Of a DNA stretch of 64,000 nt, positions 18,843 to 28,258 are shown one piece after another. Within the stretch, counting starts at the first letter, position 1; the number at the start of each line of letters is the position of its first letter. The translations under genes and the position numbers were made by a program. The DNA is from Clostridium saccharobutylicum DSM 13864 (GTDB lineage Bacteria > Bacillota > Clostridia > Clostridiales > Clostridiaceae). The notes beneath the pieces are model-generated. The model saw nothing but the letters and a program-made list of their open reading frames with translations. It ran no database searches and was not told where the DNA came from. The stretch spans positions 3,875,416 through 3,939,415 of the forward strand of contig NC_022571.1 of assembly GCF_000473995.1 (NCBI RefSeq), written 5' to 3'.

Positions 18843-19529
18843 TCACACCTTCGTTACATAATCCAAACAAACATAGCCGCCATGGTCCCCCCAATAGGTA
18901 TCAGCCCAATTTCCATATTGTCTGTAAATTTCAAGATTGGTTCCATTTGAAACACTTCCCAATATATCATAAGATGTTCCTGGCCCTTCCCTTACATTTA
19001 AAGAGCTCGCCGTAACTTTAACATTATCACCATCTTTATATTCATCCTGACTATTATCTGTTCTATTATTTTCAAGCCCTCCTGAATCTTCACTAGACGC
19101 ATTAATTATCGTTTCAATCTTCAATTCCTTATAAGTTCTTAAAGTGATGCTGAAGTATATATCTCCATCTTCTCCTGCTTTTATTTCAGGTGTAAATTTG
19201 CTTATATTTACTAATTCGTTTATATTAAATTCTGTAATTATCAATCTCACATGTGTATCTGAATCCATCCAAGATTCTATTACTCCTACATAATCATGAG
19301 GAGCCATAATATATACATATCTGCAATACGAATCATATTGTAATGGAAAAAACGAATTGAAACTTATTTCCCTTATCTTACTTCCTTTTTCTGAAATATC
19401 AACTTCACCAAATTCAACAGTATCAGTTGTTGAGAACTTTTTTTCCTTTGGATTAGAAATACTATCTAAGGGGTTAACCGGAAATTGTAAAGTATATCTT
19501 TTAGACTCATCTATTAAATAAATGTCCAA
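18843..19529 (-). CDS. XkdP-like tail protein with C-terminal SH3b domain
   Basis: A 228-residue protein. The N-terminal 140 residues match the XkdP-type tail component between tape measure and hub (FPVNPLDSISNP, VEFGEVDISEKGSKIREISF, FFP). XkdP normally ends with a LysM peptidoglycan-binding domain. Here residues about 168-228 form a bacterial SH3b domain instead (ASSLNVREGPGTSYDILGSV, NWADTYWGDHGGYVCLDYV). Both domains bind cell wall, so this appears to be a functional replacement. Start is TTG with AAAGGAG 8 bases upstream. Confidence 0.82.
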   Translation of the reverse strand: MDIYLIDESKRYTLQFPVNPLDSISNPKEKKFSTTDTVEFGEVDISEKGSKIREISFNSFFPLQYDSYCRYVYIMAPHDYVGVIESWMDSDTHVRLIITEFNINELVNISKFTPEIKAGEDGDIYFSITLRTYKELKIETIINASSEDSGGLENNRTDNSQDEYKDGDNVKVTASSLNVREGPGTSYDILGSVSNGTNLEIYRQYGNWADTYWGDHGGYVCLDYVTKV

Positions 19530-19566
19530 TCACTCAGCTCCTTTCTAATTTTTGAATACAAAAAAA

Positions 19567-19585
19567 CACTTAGTTTTTCTAAGTG
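19567..19585 (-). terminator. Intrinsic terminator after the tape measure gene
   Basis: Minus strand CACTTAG-AAAAA-CTAAGTG followed by seven T residues. It lies between the tape measure stop and the XkdP-like gene, within the presumed late operon, and would reduce transcription of the baseplate genes unless read through. Confidence 0.7.
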
Positions 19586-19604
19586 CTGATTTTTATTATA
19601 TGAC

Positions 19605-22600
19605 TTATTTCTTAATATTTGTCAGAGCTTCTTTTAATTTGTACCCAACAACTTGAACTACTTCCTTTATCATGGTATTGCTATCTTGGTTTCCATCAAC
19701 ATTTACTTGAATATCTCCAATACTTATTCCGCCTGCTCCAGCTACTTGAATTTGCTGATTAGATTTAATTACTTGATATTGCATTGTATTAGATTTATTT
19801 GGCATCTTTTGACTAATTTGTCTAGCCACTTCTGCTTTCATATTCTGTACAGACTGCATATGATTTAATATTTTAGTACCTCTTGACATGTAAGTTAATG
19901 GATTACCGTTGTATCCACCTAAAATTGGTACAGATTTTCTATCAGAAAGTTCCCATCCTCTTTCATCTACAGTTGAAAATCCTTCTGGTGAAAAATTGGT
20001 ACCACTAGCCTGCTCACCAACACCTTTCTTCGCATCATCACCACCTGATTCAAATATCCTTTTCCCAACATTAATTATAGTGCTCCAAGGATTCTCTGTT
20101 AGTTTTAATAAATCATTATATAATTTACTTAAATCACCCTCCACAGTATTTATATTACTGTTTATCTGAATATCTTCATTATTAGGAATATTATTAGCTG
20201 CATCTGTCGTTTGACTTAGGCTAGACGTAGTCTCATCAGCATTGCTATTAATATGAACATCAGCATTAGGTGGAAGATCATCTATTGAACCTTTATATTC
20301 TTGCATACTTACTATTTGACCTGACGCATTAGATGTTATCTGGATTGGTGTATTGTTTATATTGATTATTCCTGTTACTGCTTCCCCAGCAGCACCTTGG
20401 ACACCTTGCAATTGACCAATTACATTTCCATTAAAATCGATTATTTGATTATTAGCATTTAATGAACTTGCTGCTAAAGAACTGAATGAACCTTGTATCT
20501 TAATCATCTCCATCTCATTAGCCTCCCCAAGTTCCTTGGCTTTTTTCTTCAATTCATCAGTATATCCACCAGCCCATTTCACAGATCTACTCCAAGCTCC
20601 ATTAATTTCACCAGTATCCTTATCTACTGTTGCATAAATATCCTCCATTTTATTACTCGAAGTATTTTTAATTTCATACCATCCTTCATGGGTAATTTGA
20701 TTTAAATTTTCAAAGTGTCCTTTTAAATAATCTATTCCTTCTTGTGCTGATTTATCGTTACCTGAGAGTTGTGCACCAGTTTTTTCATTAAACATACCTT
20801 CTGCTTTTGGATATGCAGCATATAATGTTTTTAAATCTGATTTCCATGCAGCCTCTGCTTGTTTTAAGGCTTCATCTCTTGCTGTTTTGTTTTCATTTAT
20901 TGCATTTTGTAGATTCGTCTTATCTGCATCGGTTAAATTCTTATCGTTATCTAAATGATATTGAGTTGTTGCAATGGTTTTATCATATTTAGCCTTTGTT
21001 TCATCTATAGAATCTTGGTGTTCTTTTCCCCTTTCTTTTAATAATTCAGCCGCACCATCAATTCCAGTTACCCTTTCAGCTTTACTTGCAAATTTACTCT
21101 TTGAGTAAGCTAGTTCACCTGCATTTTCTGCATTAGCATATTCAAGTTTAATTTCTTGCAATTGAGCCGCTTTATCTTTAAGTTGTTGTATATCATCATC
21201 CAATAATTTTCCGTGGTCTTTAATTGCATTGTCTCCTATTTTATATATTTCATCTCTTATTTCAAGTTCTTTATTTACTCCATCTCCAAAAAACTTATCC
21301 ATATAATCTAAAGTACCTTGTTCTGCTGCACTTGTTACACCATCTAAACTAAATGTTTTTGAAAGCTCACTTTTAACCTCAGATTGTTTTGCTTTTATAG
21401 CATTAATCCCTTCATATGCCATATCATTTACCCAGTTCTTCAATTGATTGTTTTCTTTAGCATCAAATTTATCATCTGTTGTTAATCTGTTTATATTCAT
21501 TTCTAGTTTTAATAAACTTTTAGATGCATCGCTAGCTGCTTTTTTAAAATTGTCTGAAATTCCCTCTCCAAAATCATCATATATAAGTCCTAAATCAACC
21601 ATTTCTTTTTTTGATTTATATATGTCTCCATTTAGAAAATTCATAATTTTTTCAAGAGGACCTAATTTATCTGTTGTTGTTGCAAGACCCTTATTCATTA
21701 AATCATTATTAGCTGATACCAACAATAGTCCGCCTGCTATTGTACCTATTGCAATTCCAACTGGACCAAGTGATGCTGCTAGCACTTCCCCTGCAGCCCC
21801 TGCTTCCTCAAGACCCCCAGCTACTTCAGCAGTTTCTGCTGCTACACCTGCTCCTTTAAAAATATTTATTAAACTTTTTACACCATTAAATGCACTCTTA
21901 ACCTTTTCAATGCCGCTAAATATCTTGATTCCAGCTTCTAAAGATAATAAAGCTCCTCCTAATTCTTTAATTGCTCCTATATTATTACTTATGTAATCTA
22001 CAAAGCCAACTATCTTATCAGTAATAACTGGAACTTTTTCAATAAACCAATCCACAAATTGCTTTGCATATGGAGCTAATCTTTCTCCTAGTGTAACACT
22101 CATAGTTGTCGCTACTGCCTTTAATCTGTTCCATTGTCCTGATAAATTATCCATTTTAGTATCAGCCATTTTTTGAGTCTCACCATTTGCATTCCTTACT
22201 TTTTTGCTTAATTCCTCAAAACTGTCTCCACCTTCATTTAATAATGCAATTACACCATTTACATTATCAGTTCCAAATACAGTAGATAATATATTAAATC
22301 TCTGTTGATTTGTAAGATCTTTCAACGAACTATTTAAATTTTCTACAATTCCGCTTAATGGCTTCATCTTACCTTCCGCATCATAAGCACTTATTCCATG
22401 CTCTTTCATTAATTGTGATGCTTCTTTTGTAGGACTTGAAAGTTTTCCAATTGTTCTGCTTAATAATTTTGCAGCTTCTGCGCCCTTTATATTTTGACCA
22501 CTTAGTAGTGCTGCTGCCACTGCTGTATCTTCAAAACTTATTCCTAATGATGAACTTGTTGGTGCAAGCACTTTCATCGTTTCTCCCAATTCATTAAGAT

Positions 22601-23318
22601 CAGAGTTAGTTTCATTTGCTGATGCTGTTAACATATCTGCAACATGTGCTGAATCACTTCCATTTAAATTAAACGCTGTAAGTGTACTTCCTGCCATTTC
22701 CGCTGCTTTTGATAAATCCATTTCTCCTGCAGTTGCCAAATTCAATACTCCTGGCAATGCTGATATTGTTTCCTTAGCACTTAATCCTGATTCTCCTAAC
22801 GCTTTTTCAGCTTCCGCTATATTTATAGCACTCCATCCACTAGAACTACCTAATTTCTTTGCTGTTGCATCTAAGTCTTTCATTTCACTATCCGTTGTTT
22901 TTGTTGTTGCTTTAATTTTAGACATAGTCTTTTCATATTCTGAATAGTTTTTTATTGATGATTCAACACCCGAAGTAGCAAACGATAAAACTTTTTGCCC
23001 TCCTGCTTTTATTAATCCATCAATCTTTTCTTGTATTTTATCTAAAGTTCCACTTGCTTCATCTTTAGCTTTTACATTTGCATTTACATTAGCTGATGAG
23101 TTTTTTAGTTTATCTATCTTTTCTTGAACTTCATTTAATTTACTTGATATTTGATCATTTAACTTAACAGTTGGACTAGCATTGATTTTACTTAAAGCCT
23201 CCAGCTTTCTCCTAGTTTGCTCTGCCATTGCCTCTATAGCTTTCAACTTATTTTTAGTTTTATTATCTCCACTTATGCTAACATCAACATGAACCTTATC
23301 TACCTGTTTTGCGGCCAT
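19605..23318 (-). CDS. Phage tail tape measure protein
   Basis: A 1237-residue protein that sets tail length. It begins with coiled coil (about 20-110), continues with the TP901-type core (about 120-400, including GESGLSAKETISALPGVLNL and GTDNVNGVIALLNEGGDSF), then hydrophobic segments (about 450-560), further helices and a C-terminal domain with FSPEGFSTVDERGWEL. At about 0.15 nm per residue the tail would be about 185 nm (inference). The ATG at 23318 is preferred over an upstream GTG because the GTG lies inside the perfect AGGAGGTG ribosome binding site. Confidence 0.9.
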   Translation of the reverse strand: MAAKQVDKVHVDVSISGDNKTKNKLKAIEAMAEQTRRKLEALSKINASPTVKLNDQISSKLNEVQEKIDKLKNSSANVNANVKAKDEASGTLDKIQEKIDGLIKAGGQKVLSFATSGVESSIKNYSEYEKTMSKIKATTKTTDSEMKDLDATAKKLGSSSGWSAINIAEAEKALGESGLSAKETISALPGVLNLATAGEMDLSKAAEMAGSTLTAFNLNGSDSAHVADMLTASANETNSDLNELGETMKVLAPTSSSLGISFEDTAVAAALLSGQNIKGAEAAKLLSRTIGKLSSPTKEASQLMKEHGISAYDAEGKMKPLSGIVENLNSSLKDLTNQQRFNILSTVFGTDNVNGVIALLNEGGDSFEELSKKVRNANGETQKMADTKMDNLSGQWNRLKAVATTMSVTLGERLAPYAKQFVDWFIEKVPVITDKIVGFVDYISNNIGAIKELGGALLSLEAGIKIFSGIEKVKSAFNGVKSLINIFKGAGVAAETAEVAGGLEEAGAAGEVLAASLGPVGIAIGTIAGGLLLVSANNDLMNKGLATTTDKLGPLEKIMNFLNGDIYKSKKEMVDLGLIYDDFGEGISDNFKKAASDASKSLLKLEMNINRLTTDDKFDAKENNQLKNWVNDMAYEGINAIKAKQSEVKSELSKTFSLDGVTSAAEQGTLDYMDKFFGDGVNKELEIRDEIYKIGDNAIKDHGKLLDDDIQQLKDKAAQLQEIKLEYANAENAGELAYSKSKFASKAERVTGIDGAAELLKERGKEHQDSIDETKAKYDKTIATTQYHLDNDKNLTDADKTNLQNAINENKTARDEALKQAEAAWKSDLKTLYAAYPKAEGMFNEKTGAQLSGNDKSAQEGIDYLKGHFENLNQITHEGWYEIKNTSSNKMEDIYATVDKDTGEINGAWSRSVKWAGGYTDELKKKAKELGEANEMEMIKIQGSFSSLAASSLNANNQIIDFNGNVIGQLQGVQGAAGEAVTGIININNTPIQITSNASGQIVSMQEYKGSIDDLPPNADVHINSNADETTSSLSQTTDAANNIPNNEDIQINSNINTVEGDLSKLYNDLLKLTENPWSTIINVGKRIFESGGDDAKKGVGEQASGTNFSPEGFSTVDERGWELSDRKSVPILGGYNGNPLTYMSRGTKILNHMQSVQNMKAEVARQISQKMPNKSNTMQYQVIKSNQQIQVAGAGGISIGDIQVNVDGNQDSNTMIKEVVQVVGYKLKEALTNIKK

Positions 23319-23340
23319 AATTCTCACCTCCTAACACCAT

Positions 23341-23945
23341 TTATTTTCTCTCATATGCTTTATTTTTCTCTTCGACTTCATACCTAGAAAAGGCAAGAAT
23401 TAATTTTCTTGCCATATCATTTCTTTCCACTCCATAAAAAGAGTCGGGGGTTATATTATGCATCGTAAATAAGTTATACAATGCTGTAATTGTTCCTCCC
23501 CGACTTATGAGTTTTTTATATCTTCTGCTTCCTCTAATTCATCATTGAATCCACTTAATTCTAATACTTTATTTACTAAGTTTGATATTTCTCCAGCTAA
23601 TAAAGTTTTTCTTATATATTGTTTTCCATCGCTTACTTTTATTGAATCAAGCAATTGTTGATTGTTCCAATCAAAATTAGTAGTACCTGCCACTATTATT
23701 CCTGCATCAAATTCAGCATTGTTTACTTTTTCTACCCATTCACCTTTGACTTTTTTACGTGGTCCCATACATTCTTTTCTTATTTGAGATATTTCTCTTT
23801 CTGTTAATCCCTTAAGTTCAACTGGAATTCCTAATCTTTCAATAAGTACAGTAACTTTAGGCACTTGATGAGTTCCCATTAGTTTACTTAATATATCCTT
23901 TTCCTTCATATCTAAAATCTTTTCATCATTAACTTTCTTTTCCAT
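23341..23945 (-). CDS. Tail assembly chaperone, long form made by -1 frameshift
   Basis: Ribosomes that slip by -1 at the heptamer A AAA AAC (23517-23511) avoid the stop at 23505 and continue to a TAA at 23341-23343. This adds about 56 residues (ISRGGTITALYNLFTMHN ... RYEVEEKNKAYERK) for a total near 201. The two-frame design, position just before the tape measure gene, and XkdN-like first part are the hallmarks of gpG/gpGT-type tail chaperones, which coat the tape measure during tail assembly. The extension has no start codon or ribosome binding site of its own. Confidence 0.83.
23505..23945 (-). CDS. Tail assembly chaperone, short form (XkdN-like)
   Basis: A 146-residue acidic, helical protein corresponding to XkdN: DILSKLMGTHQVPKVTVLIERLGIPVELKGL-type start (about residues 18-48), LTEREISQIRKECMG, and an acidic tail ending AEDIKNS. 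It is the zero-frame product of the frameshift gene and binds the tape measure protein during assembly; it is not part of the finished virion in related phages. Confidence 0.85.
   Translation of the reverse strand: MEKKVNDEKILDMKEKDILSKLMGTHQVPKVTVLIERLGIPVELKGLTEREISQIRKECMGPRKKVKGEWVEKVNNAEFDAGIIVAGTTNFDWNNQQLLDSIKVSDGKQYIRKTLLAGEISNLVNKVLELSGFNDELEEAEDIKNS
23511..23517 (-). promoter_or_regulatory. Canonical -1 slippery heptamer A AAA AAC
   Basis: On the minus strand the heptamer is in the correct phase (A-AAA-AAC) four codons before the short-form stop counting the stop itself. Re-pairing one base back leads directly into the frame of the long form. Confidence 0.85.
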
Positions 23946-23970
23946 GTGTAAATTCCTCCTAAAATTTCAT

Positions 23971-24047
23971 ATTAGACACAATCAAAAAAATAACAATTCC
24001 ATCTCATAGGAGCTTTGGACTTGTTATTTATTTTCATGTGCCTTAAT
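23971..24047. repeat. Short palindromic element, family B copy B1 (77 bp)
   Basis: Left end ATTAGACACAATCAAAAAAA and right end, read inwards, ATTAAGGCACATGAAAATAA are complementary; both run into TAACAAkTCC and an inner ATCTCATAGGAGC segment. The element lies between the tail tube and tail chaperone genes of the prophage. Related ends occur at 29355-29411 and 59821-59953. Confidence 0.7.
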
Positions 24048-24064
24048 TATTATGTTTATAAAAA

Positions 24065-24099
24065 ATAGCAAGTCCACATTTTTATAATTGACTTGCTAT
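24065..24099 (-). terminator. Intrinsic terminator after the tail tube gene
   Basis: Minus-strand arms ATAGCAAGTC and GACTTGCTAT form a 10-bp stem with a 15-base loop and are followed by TTTTT. It would cut transcription after the highly needed sheath and tube genes, lowering the chaperone and tape measure. Confidence 0.7.
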
Positions 24100-24234
24100 C
24101 TTCTTTCTTCAAAACTTATATCTGCTTAGGCCATAAAACTAAGTTATATAAATTTTATTATCATCTTGCTAATTAAATTATAATTTTATTTAACATCTGT
24201 TAATTTATAATCTTTCTTTTTATTTGAATATGCC

Positions 24235-24651
24235 TTATTCAGCTTCTATTGGATCTACTAATTCGTAATCATCATAAGTAAAAGGAGTTTCTTGTTCAAT
24301 TAAATCTCCACCTTTAAAGTTAACTAAGCTTATTTTATCTGCCATACACCCAATTAATCTTATTCTTTCATAACCGTATGCTTCTGGATCTTCCAAACTT
24401 GTTAAAACTTCAAATTTCTTAAATCCTTGTTGAATCATTTTCGAAGTTATATGATATCCTTTTATACTTCCAGATCCCTTTGTTGCTCCTCTTTTATATT
24501 TTGTTCTAGTACTCCCACATGTAACTACATCCTTTTTGTCCATTTCTTCTGTTGCTGTACATTCATTTACATTGCTTTGCCATTCTCCATCAATATACAC
24601 CTTTCCAAATGAACCATTACAAATTCTGCTTGCATCTAATACTTCTGCCAT
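24235..24651 (-). CDS. Phage tail tube protein (XkdM-like)
   Basis: A 138-residue tube protein of the XkdM family. It opens with LDASRICNGSFGKVYIDGEW and has the conserved CTATEEMDKKDVVTCG and a GSGSIKGYHITSKM segment. It forms the inner tube inside the contractile sheath. It directly follows the sheath gene as in all contractile tails of this type. Confidence 0.9.
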   Translation of the reverse strand: MAEVLDASRICNGSFGKVYIDGEWQSNVNECTATEEMDKKDVVTCGSTRTKYKRGATKGSGSIKGYHITSKMIQQGFKKFEVLTSLEDPEAYGYERIRLIGCMADKISLVNFKGGDLIEQETPFTYDDYELVDPIEAE

Positions 24652-24670
24652 TTATATCACCTTACCCTTC

Positions 24671-26095
24671 TTATTTTGTAACATTTCCAGTACCATAAAT
24701 TCTTTTTATAACATCAACATACTTAGCACTCCACTTCCAGAAAAATTCATCTGATTGTGCATTTGCTTGTAGTTCTTTATCAATTTCAACAGTAAAATCT
24801 GAATCAATAACTCCTGCTTTATAAAGTGTTTCAAAATATTGCTTTAAAGCACATAGTATTAATGTTCTTCCAGTATCATTATTGCTAGTTTTACCTACAA
24901 ACTCTTTTCTTTTAAGAGATGTATCACCATCAACTGCATTCATAAATTTGACTGCACGGATTGATCCAAATACCTCTCCCTTTTCATCAGTATAATTTTT
25001 ATATGTGTTAACATCATCTACTACAATTACATCATCAGCATCTTTTGCTAATACTAATGTTCCAGAGGATAATGCATTTTCAATATCTGCTTTAGAAAGT
25101 CTTGGACTTACATCATCAAAAATAGTAATTGCATTACAAATACTATCTTTCAATCCCTTTCCTGTTGCTAGTGCTGCAATATATACTGCAATTTCTGCTT
25201 GATTATACATATCACCTTCATAAGAAGCCTTACAGAATACATTGACTATATCTTCATGATTAAATTCTTTAGATTTAGAATTAGCTTGCTCTATCGAATC
25301 ATCCTTTCCACCGCCAACAAATGCAATTATATTATTTCCTTCCTCTTTGTTCTTAATAATCCAATACTTTACGCTGGCCTGAAGTCCTTCATCTGTAACT
25401 CCATCTAATACAAATCCATCCATGCCATAACCTTCAAAAGTACTCATTGCATCTAAATAGTGTTCATTAGTTATTGCACTAGTTCCATCATTTCCACCAG
25501 TTAATTCTGCATTAACCACATTTGCTAATATTCCTGTACCTCCTGAAACTTTACTAGCAACTATATAATCATTTTCACTATTTTTATTAATAGCATTTAC
25601 TATTTCATCAATAGTTCCACTTAATGCACTTATAGAAAATATTTGTTTAGTTCCTTCAAATAATAAGAAATCTTTCTTTGATTCATTTGCAATATTAGTT
25701 CTAATAGTTACATTAAATAATCTAGTAGTTGGATATTTACTTTCTAGCTTTATCACATCAGCTGGAACTACTTCACTATTTTTAAGAGTTAAAGTAGAAG
25801 TTTTTTCTGATCCATCCACAAGTCGATATAATAAAAGTTCCTTTGGCTGCCCAAGTAATGCTAATCTTCCTAATTTATAAGCTGTAAAGTTTATGTCACT
25901 TCCAAAATTATTTATTAATTCCTTCTCCTTATTAATAGTTGTAACTGTTTTAACTGGTCCCCAATTAGCTTTAATTGGCATTGCTAAAACACCATGAATT
26001 CCTGTTCCTATTCTTTCATCTGCATTATTCTTAAATCTGTTATACCAACCTGGTATTGTTGGTCTGTTGTTTTCATTCCAACTTCCTGTAGCCAT
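24671..26095 (-). CDS. Phage tail sheath protein (XkdK-like)
   Basis: A 474-residue contractile sheath protein. The N terminus (RPTIPGWYNRFK, HGVLAMPIKANWGP) and the C-terminal domain (about 330-474, including VFGSIRAVKFMNAVDGD and the basic end) match the XkdK/gpFI family. Its start ATG overlaps the stop of the preceding gene (TAATG), so translation is coupled. The presence of sheath plus tube proves a myovirus-type tail. Confidence 0.92.
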   Translation of the reverse strand: MATGSWNENNRPTIPGWYNRFKNNADERIGTGIHGVLAMPIKANWGPVKTVTTINKEKELINNFGSDINFTAYKLGRLALLGQPKELLLYRLVDGSEKTSTLTLKNSEVVPADVIKLESKYPTTRLFNVTIRTNIANESKKDFLLFEGTKQIFSISALSGTIDEIVNAINKNSENDYIVASKVSGGTGILANVVNAELTGGNDGTSAITNEHYLDAMSTFEGYGMDGFVLDGVTDEGLQASVKYWIIKNKEEGNNIIAFVGGGKDDSIEQANSKSKEFNHEDIVNVFCKASYEGDMYNQAEIAVYIAALATGKGLKDSICNAITIFDDVSPRLSKADIENALSSGTLVLAKDADDVIVVDDVNTYKNYTDEKGEVFGSIRAVKFMNAVDGDTSLKRKEFVGKTSNNDTGRTLILCALKQYFETLYKAGVIDSDFTVEIDKELQANAQSDEFFWKWSAKYVDVIKRIYGTGNVTK

Positions 26096-26616
26096 TATTT
26101 AACCCTCTTTTCTAAAAATTTTTTAATTATATCTTTGAATTCAGTTTTTGTCATTTCTTTCTTTTCACAATTAAATAAAGCACCTGCAGCTACTTCTTTT
26201 CTATAGCCAAGTGCTTTACAATTTTCTATTAAATCTTGTACTAAATATTCCTCTTCCTTTTCTTTAATTTCTTCATTTTTTTGTTCTATCTGGGTATTGT
26301 CTCTCTTTATAGCTGTCTCTCCTGCATTATCTTCTTGTTTAATAGAAGTTCTTTCATCATTTTCTTGCTTTTTTGAAGCATCTTGTATATTTTCTTTCTC
26401 ATCTGATGAATCTTTTACTACAGTAGTATCATCATTCTCAACATGAGTTTCTTCTACAGCTTTGTCTTGTTTTACCGAAGTTTGTTCTGTTGCTTTTTCT
26501 TCAGCATTACCGCCTTTATCTTCCAAGTTCTCGTCTTGAAGTTTATGATTTTGTGTTTCCACTGATGTATCAACTAAACCAATATCTTCTTGCATTTTTT
26601 CTTTATTATCTTCCAT
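26095..26616 (-). CDS. Acidic low-complexity phage protein with conserved C-terminal domain
   Basis: A 173-residue protein. Residues 1-120 are highly charged and repetitive (Glu, Asp, Lys, Thr, Gln) and probably disordered. The last 50 residues form a compact helical domain (LVQDLIENCKALGYRKEVAAGAL). A protein with this tail precedes the sheath gene in many PBSX-like clostridial prophages; its job is not known. It lies 1 base downstream of the connector-type gene and overlaps the sheath start. Confidence 0.6.
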   Translation of the reverse strand: MEDNKEKMQEDIGLVDTSVETQNHKLQDENLEDKGGNAEEKATEQTSVKQDKAVEETHVENDDTTVVKDSSDEKENIQDASKKQENDERTSIKQEDNAGETAIKRDNTQIEQKNEEIKEKEEEYLVQDLIENCKALGYRKEVAAGALFNCEKKEMTKTEFKDIIKKFLEKRVK

Positions 26617-26617
26617 G

Positions 26618-27448
26618 CTAATCCTCCTTTAATATTCCTCTACCTTTTATTTTATTAATAGTAGAATTTTCATTAATCTTTATAGATTTTCTTCTAAACA
26701 ACTTAACTATCAGTTGTCCTTTTGATAGCATATCTGCTTCTCTATCTTCACTTATACTTTCTATTGTAAGATAACGCTTATCCTTTAAATCTAAAGGTAT
26801 TTTTAAGTCAGTAATAAATTTATTTTCTATATCATCTAGCAATTTATTAATTTCGTTTTTGTTATTACTTGCAATATGACATATAAGAGTTTTACTTTCT
26901 TTTATTAAAGAATTATTCTCTCTTTCCTTACTTTGATTCTTTACCCTCCATAAAATTGAAGGAACATTTAAATTTTTCTTCCAATTATTTAGATACACAG
27001 TATTATTTGTAATTCCTTTAGTATAATCCCTTAAGGCATCTAACCACGGATCTGTATTAATTTCATCTTCTTCATGTAATGCTATAACTGTAAATTTTAC
27101 TCCCCTAGAAATAATGTTCCAATTTTCATCAACAACATCTTTTCCTATTGCCCCATCATAAATGCAAGTAAATGTTTCATTGGTCTTTACATCACTTATA
27201 ACCTGCATATCTAATGCTTTAATTACTTTTTCAGTTAATGAATCAAGATTCTTAAATGTAGTTCTATTCTCATAAACCCATATTTCTATAGTTCTTTTAA
27301 ATCCAACTACACTTCCATTATCTTCATCAGAGCCTTGTACAATTACTGCATATGGTTTAATTGTATCTTTAGTAGCTACATTAGGTTCATAGCAATTATT
27401 AAACTCCAATACTTTGTCTATTAAATACTGCCTAATTCCTGCTCTCAT
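26618..27448 (-). CDS. Probable tail completion/terminator protein
   Basis: A 276-residue protein placed where contractile phages encode the tail terminator (XkdI/YqbJ region). Residues about 1-130 resemble a small alpha/beta tail-completion domain (AGIRQYLIDKVLEF, KPYAVIVQGSDED, WVYENRTTFKNLDSLTEKV). Residues about 135-276 are a second domain with similar layout (HIASNNKNEINKLLDDIENKF, GQLIVKLFRRKS). The internal similarity may reflect an old duplication. Family assignment is inferred mainly from gene order. Confidence 0.5.
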   Translation of the reverse strand: MRAGIRQYLIDKVLEFNNCYEPNVATKDTIKPYAVIVQGSDEDNGSVVGFKRTIEIWVYENRTTFKNLDSLTEKVIKALDMQVISDVKTNETFTCIYDGAIGKDVVDENWNIISRGVKFTVIALHEEDEINTDPWLDALRDYTKGITNNTVYLNNWKKNLNVPSILWRVKNQSKERENNSLIKESKTLICHIASNNKNEINKLLDDIENKFITDLKIPLDLKDKRYLTIESISEDREADMLSKGQLIVKLFRRKSIKINENSTINKIKGRGILKED

Positions 27449-27462
27449 ATGGTTATCACTCC

Positions 27463-27849
27463 TTAATCAATTCTCTCAAGGTCACATAAATACCCACATA
27501 TAATATCTTGAACCACCTGAGGATATACTGCTTTAATCTCAAACTTATCTCCATTACTTATAAATTTGATCTTTTCAAAAGGGGTAACATCTAAATCTGA
27601 ATCCTTATCTGCTAACATTTTATATCGTGCACTAGAATAAGAAGTTCCTTGATTTCCTGTATTTATATTAATCGAACCGCTATTGTCCTCAATATAAACT
27701 ATAGCTTTAATAGTTCTTTGATTTGTTTCCTCCTCAAAAGCTCCATCTACTTCCTTTTTAATTTTTTGAACAAATGTTATTTCTGTTGGATTTAATGAAA
27801 TAACTTTATCAATAGTTTTTATCAGCTTCCTAGGACTTAACTTACTCAT
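27463..27849 (-). CDS. Head-tail connector-type protein (XkdH/YqbH position)
   Basis: A 128-residue beta-rich protein with RKLIKTIDKVISLNPTEITF at the N terminus and DKDSDLDVTPFEKIKFISNG in the middle. It overlaps the upstream gene by 4 bases. In PBSX and skin the equivalent gene (XkdH/YqbH) encodes a head completion or stopper protein; I assign this from order and size, not from a clear motif. Confidence 0.55.
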   Translation of the reverse strand: MSKLSPRKLIKTIDKVISLNPTEITFVQKIKKEVDGAFEEETNQRTIKAIVYIEDNSGSININTGNQGTSYSSARYKMLADKDSDLDVTPFEKIKFISNGDKFEIKAVYPQVVQDIICGYLCDLERID

Positions 27850-28172
27850 ATTTCGTCAGCTCTTTTCATAGATGTGTTATAACTTTGGTTAGCTAAATTT
27901 AATTTACGTTGCTCCTTTAAGTAATCAGCTTTATATATAGCTGCTAAGTTGTTCCAATAGTCTTTATTACTTGATTTAACTTCTATTGATCCGACCTTCA
28001 CTATATCGTCGCTAACTGCTTTTAATAAACAGCCTCTCCATGATGCTTTTAAAACATTATTTTCATTTGTTATAAGCAAGTTATTTAAATCTACATCATC
28101 AAAATAAGGATATTCTTTTTCTTGTAAATTTAACATTAGTTGTCCTATGGGTGTTAATGTATTAATCTCCAT
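27846..28172 (-). CDS. Head-tail connector-type protein (YqbG position)
   Basis: A 108-residue helical protein (TPIGQLMLNLQEKEYPYFDD; C-terminal helix DYLKEQRKLNLANQSYNTSM). The ATG at 28172 is chosen because GAGGTG lies 6 bases upstream, whereas the GTG start nine bases earlier falls inside that site. Placement directly after the capsid gene suggests the adaptor at the portal, but the sequence has no decisive motif. Confidence 0.55.
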   Translation of the reverse strand: MEINTLTPIGQLMLNLQEKEYPYFDDVDLNNLLITNENNVLKASWRGCLLKAVSDDIVKVGSIEVKSSNKDYWNNLAAIYKADYLKEQRKLNLANQSYNTSMKRADEI

Positions 28173-28174
28173 CT

Positions 28175-28240
28175 CTAACACCTCATGGTCTTTAAATCAA
28201 ATAAATCTTTTGCAATTTTTTCTTTTATAGCTTGTGTCAT
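28175..28240 (-). CDS. 21-residue micro-ORF between capsid and connector genes
   Basis: ATG at 28240 is preceded by GAGGGGATG and encodes MTQAIKEKIAKDLFDLKTMRC before TAG. The stop lies 2 bases before the next ATG, and the next gene's ribosome binding site is inside this frame, so it may couple translation of the connector to the capsid gene. Whether the peptide itself has a function is unknown. Confidence 0.45.
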   Translation of the reverse strand: MTQAIKEKIAKDLFDLKTMRC

Positions 28241-28258
28241 TAAAATCATCCCCTCAAT

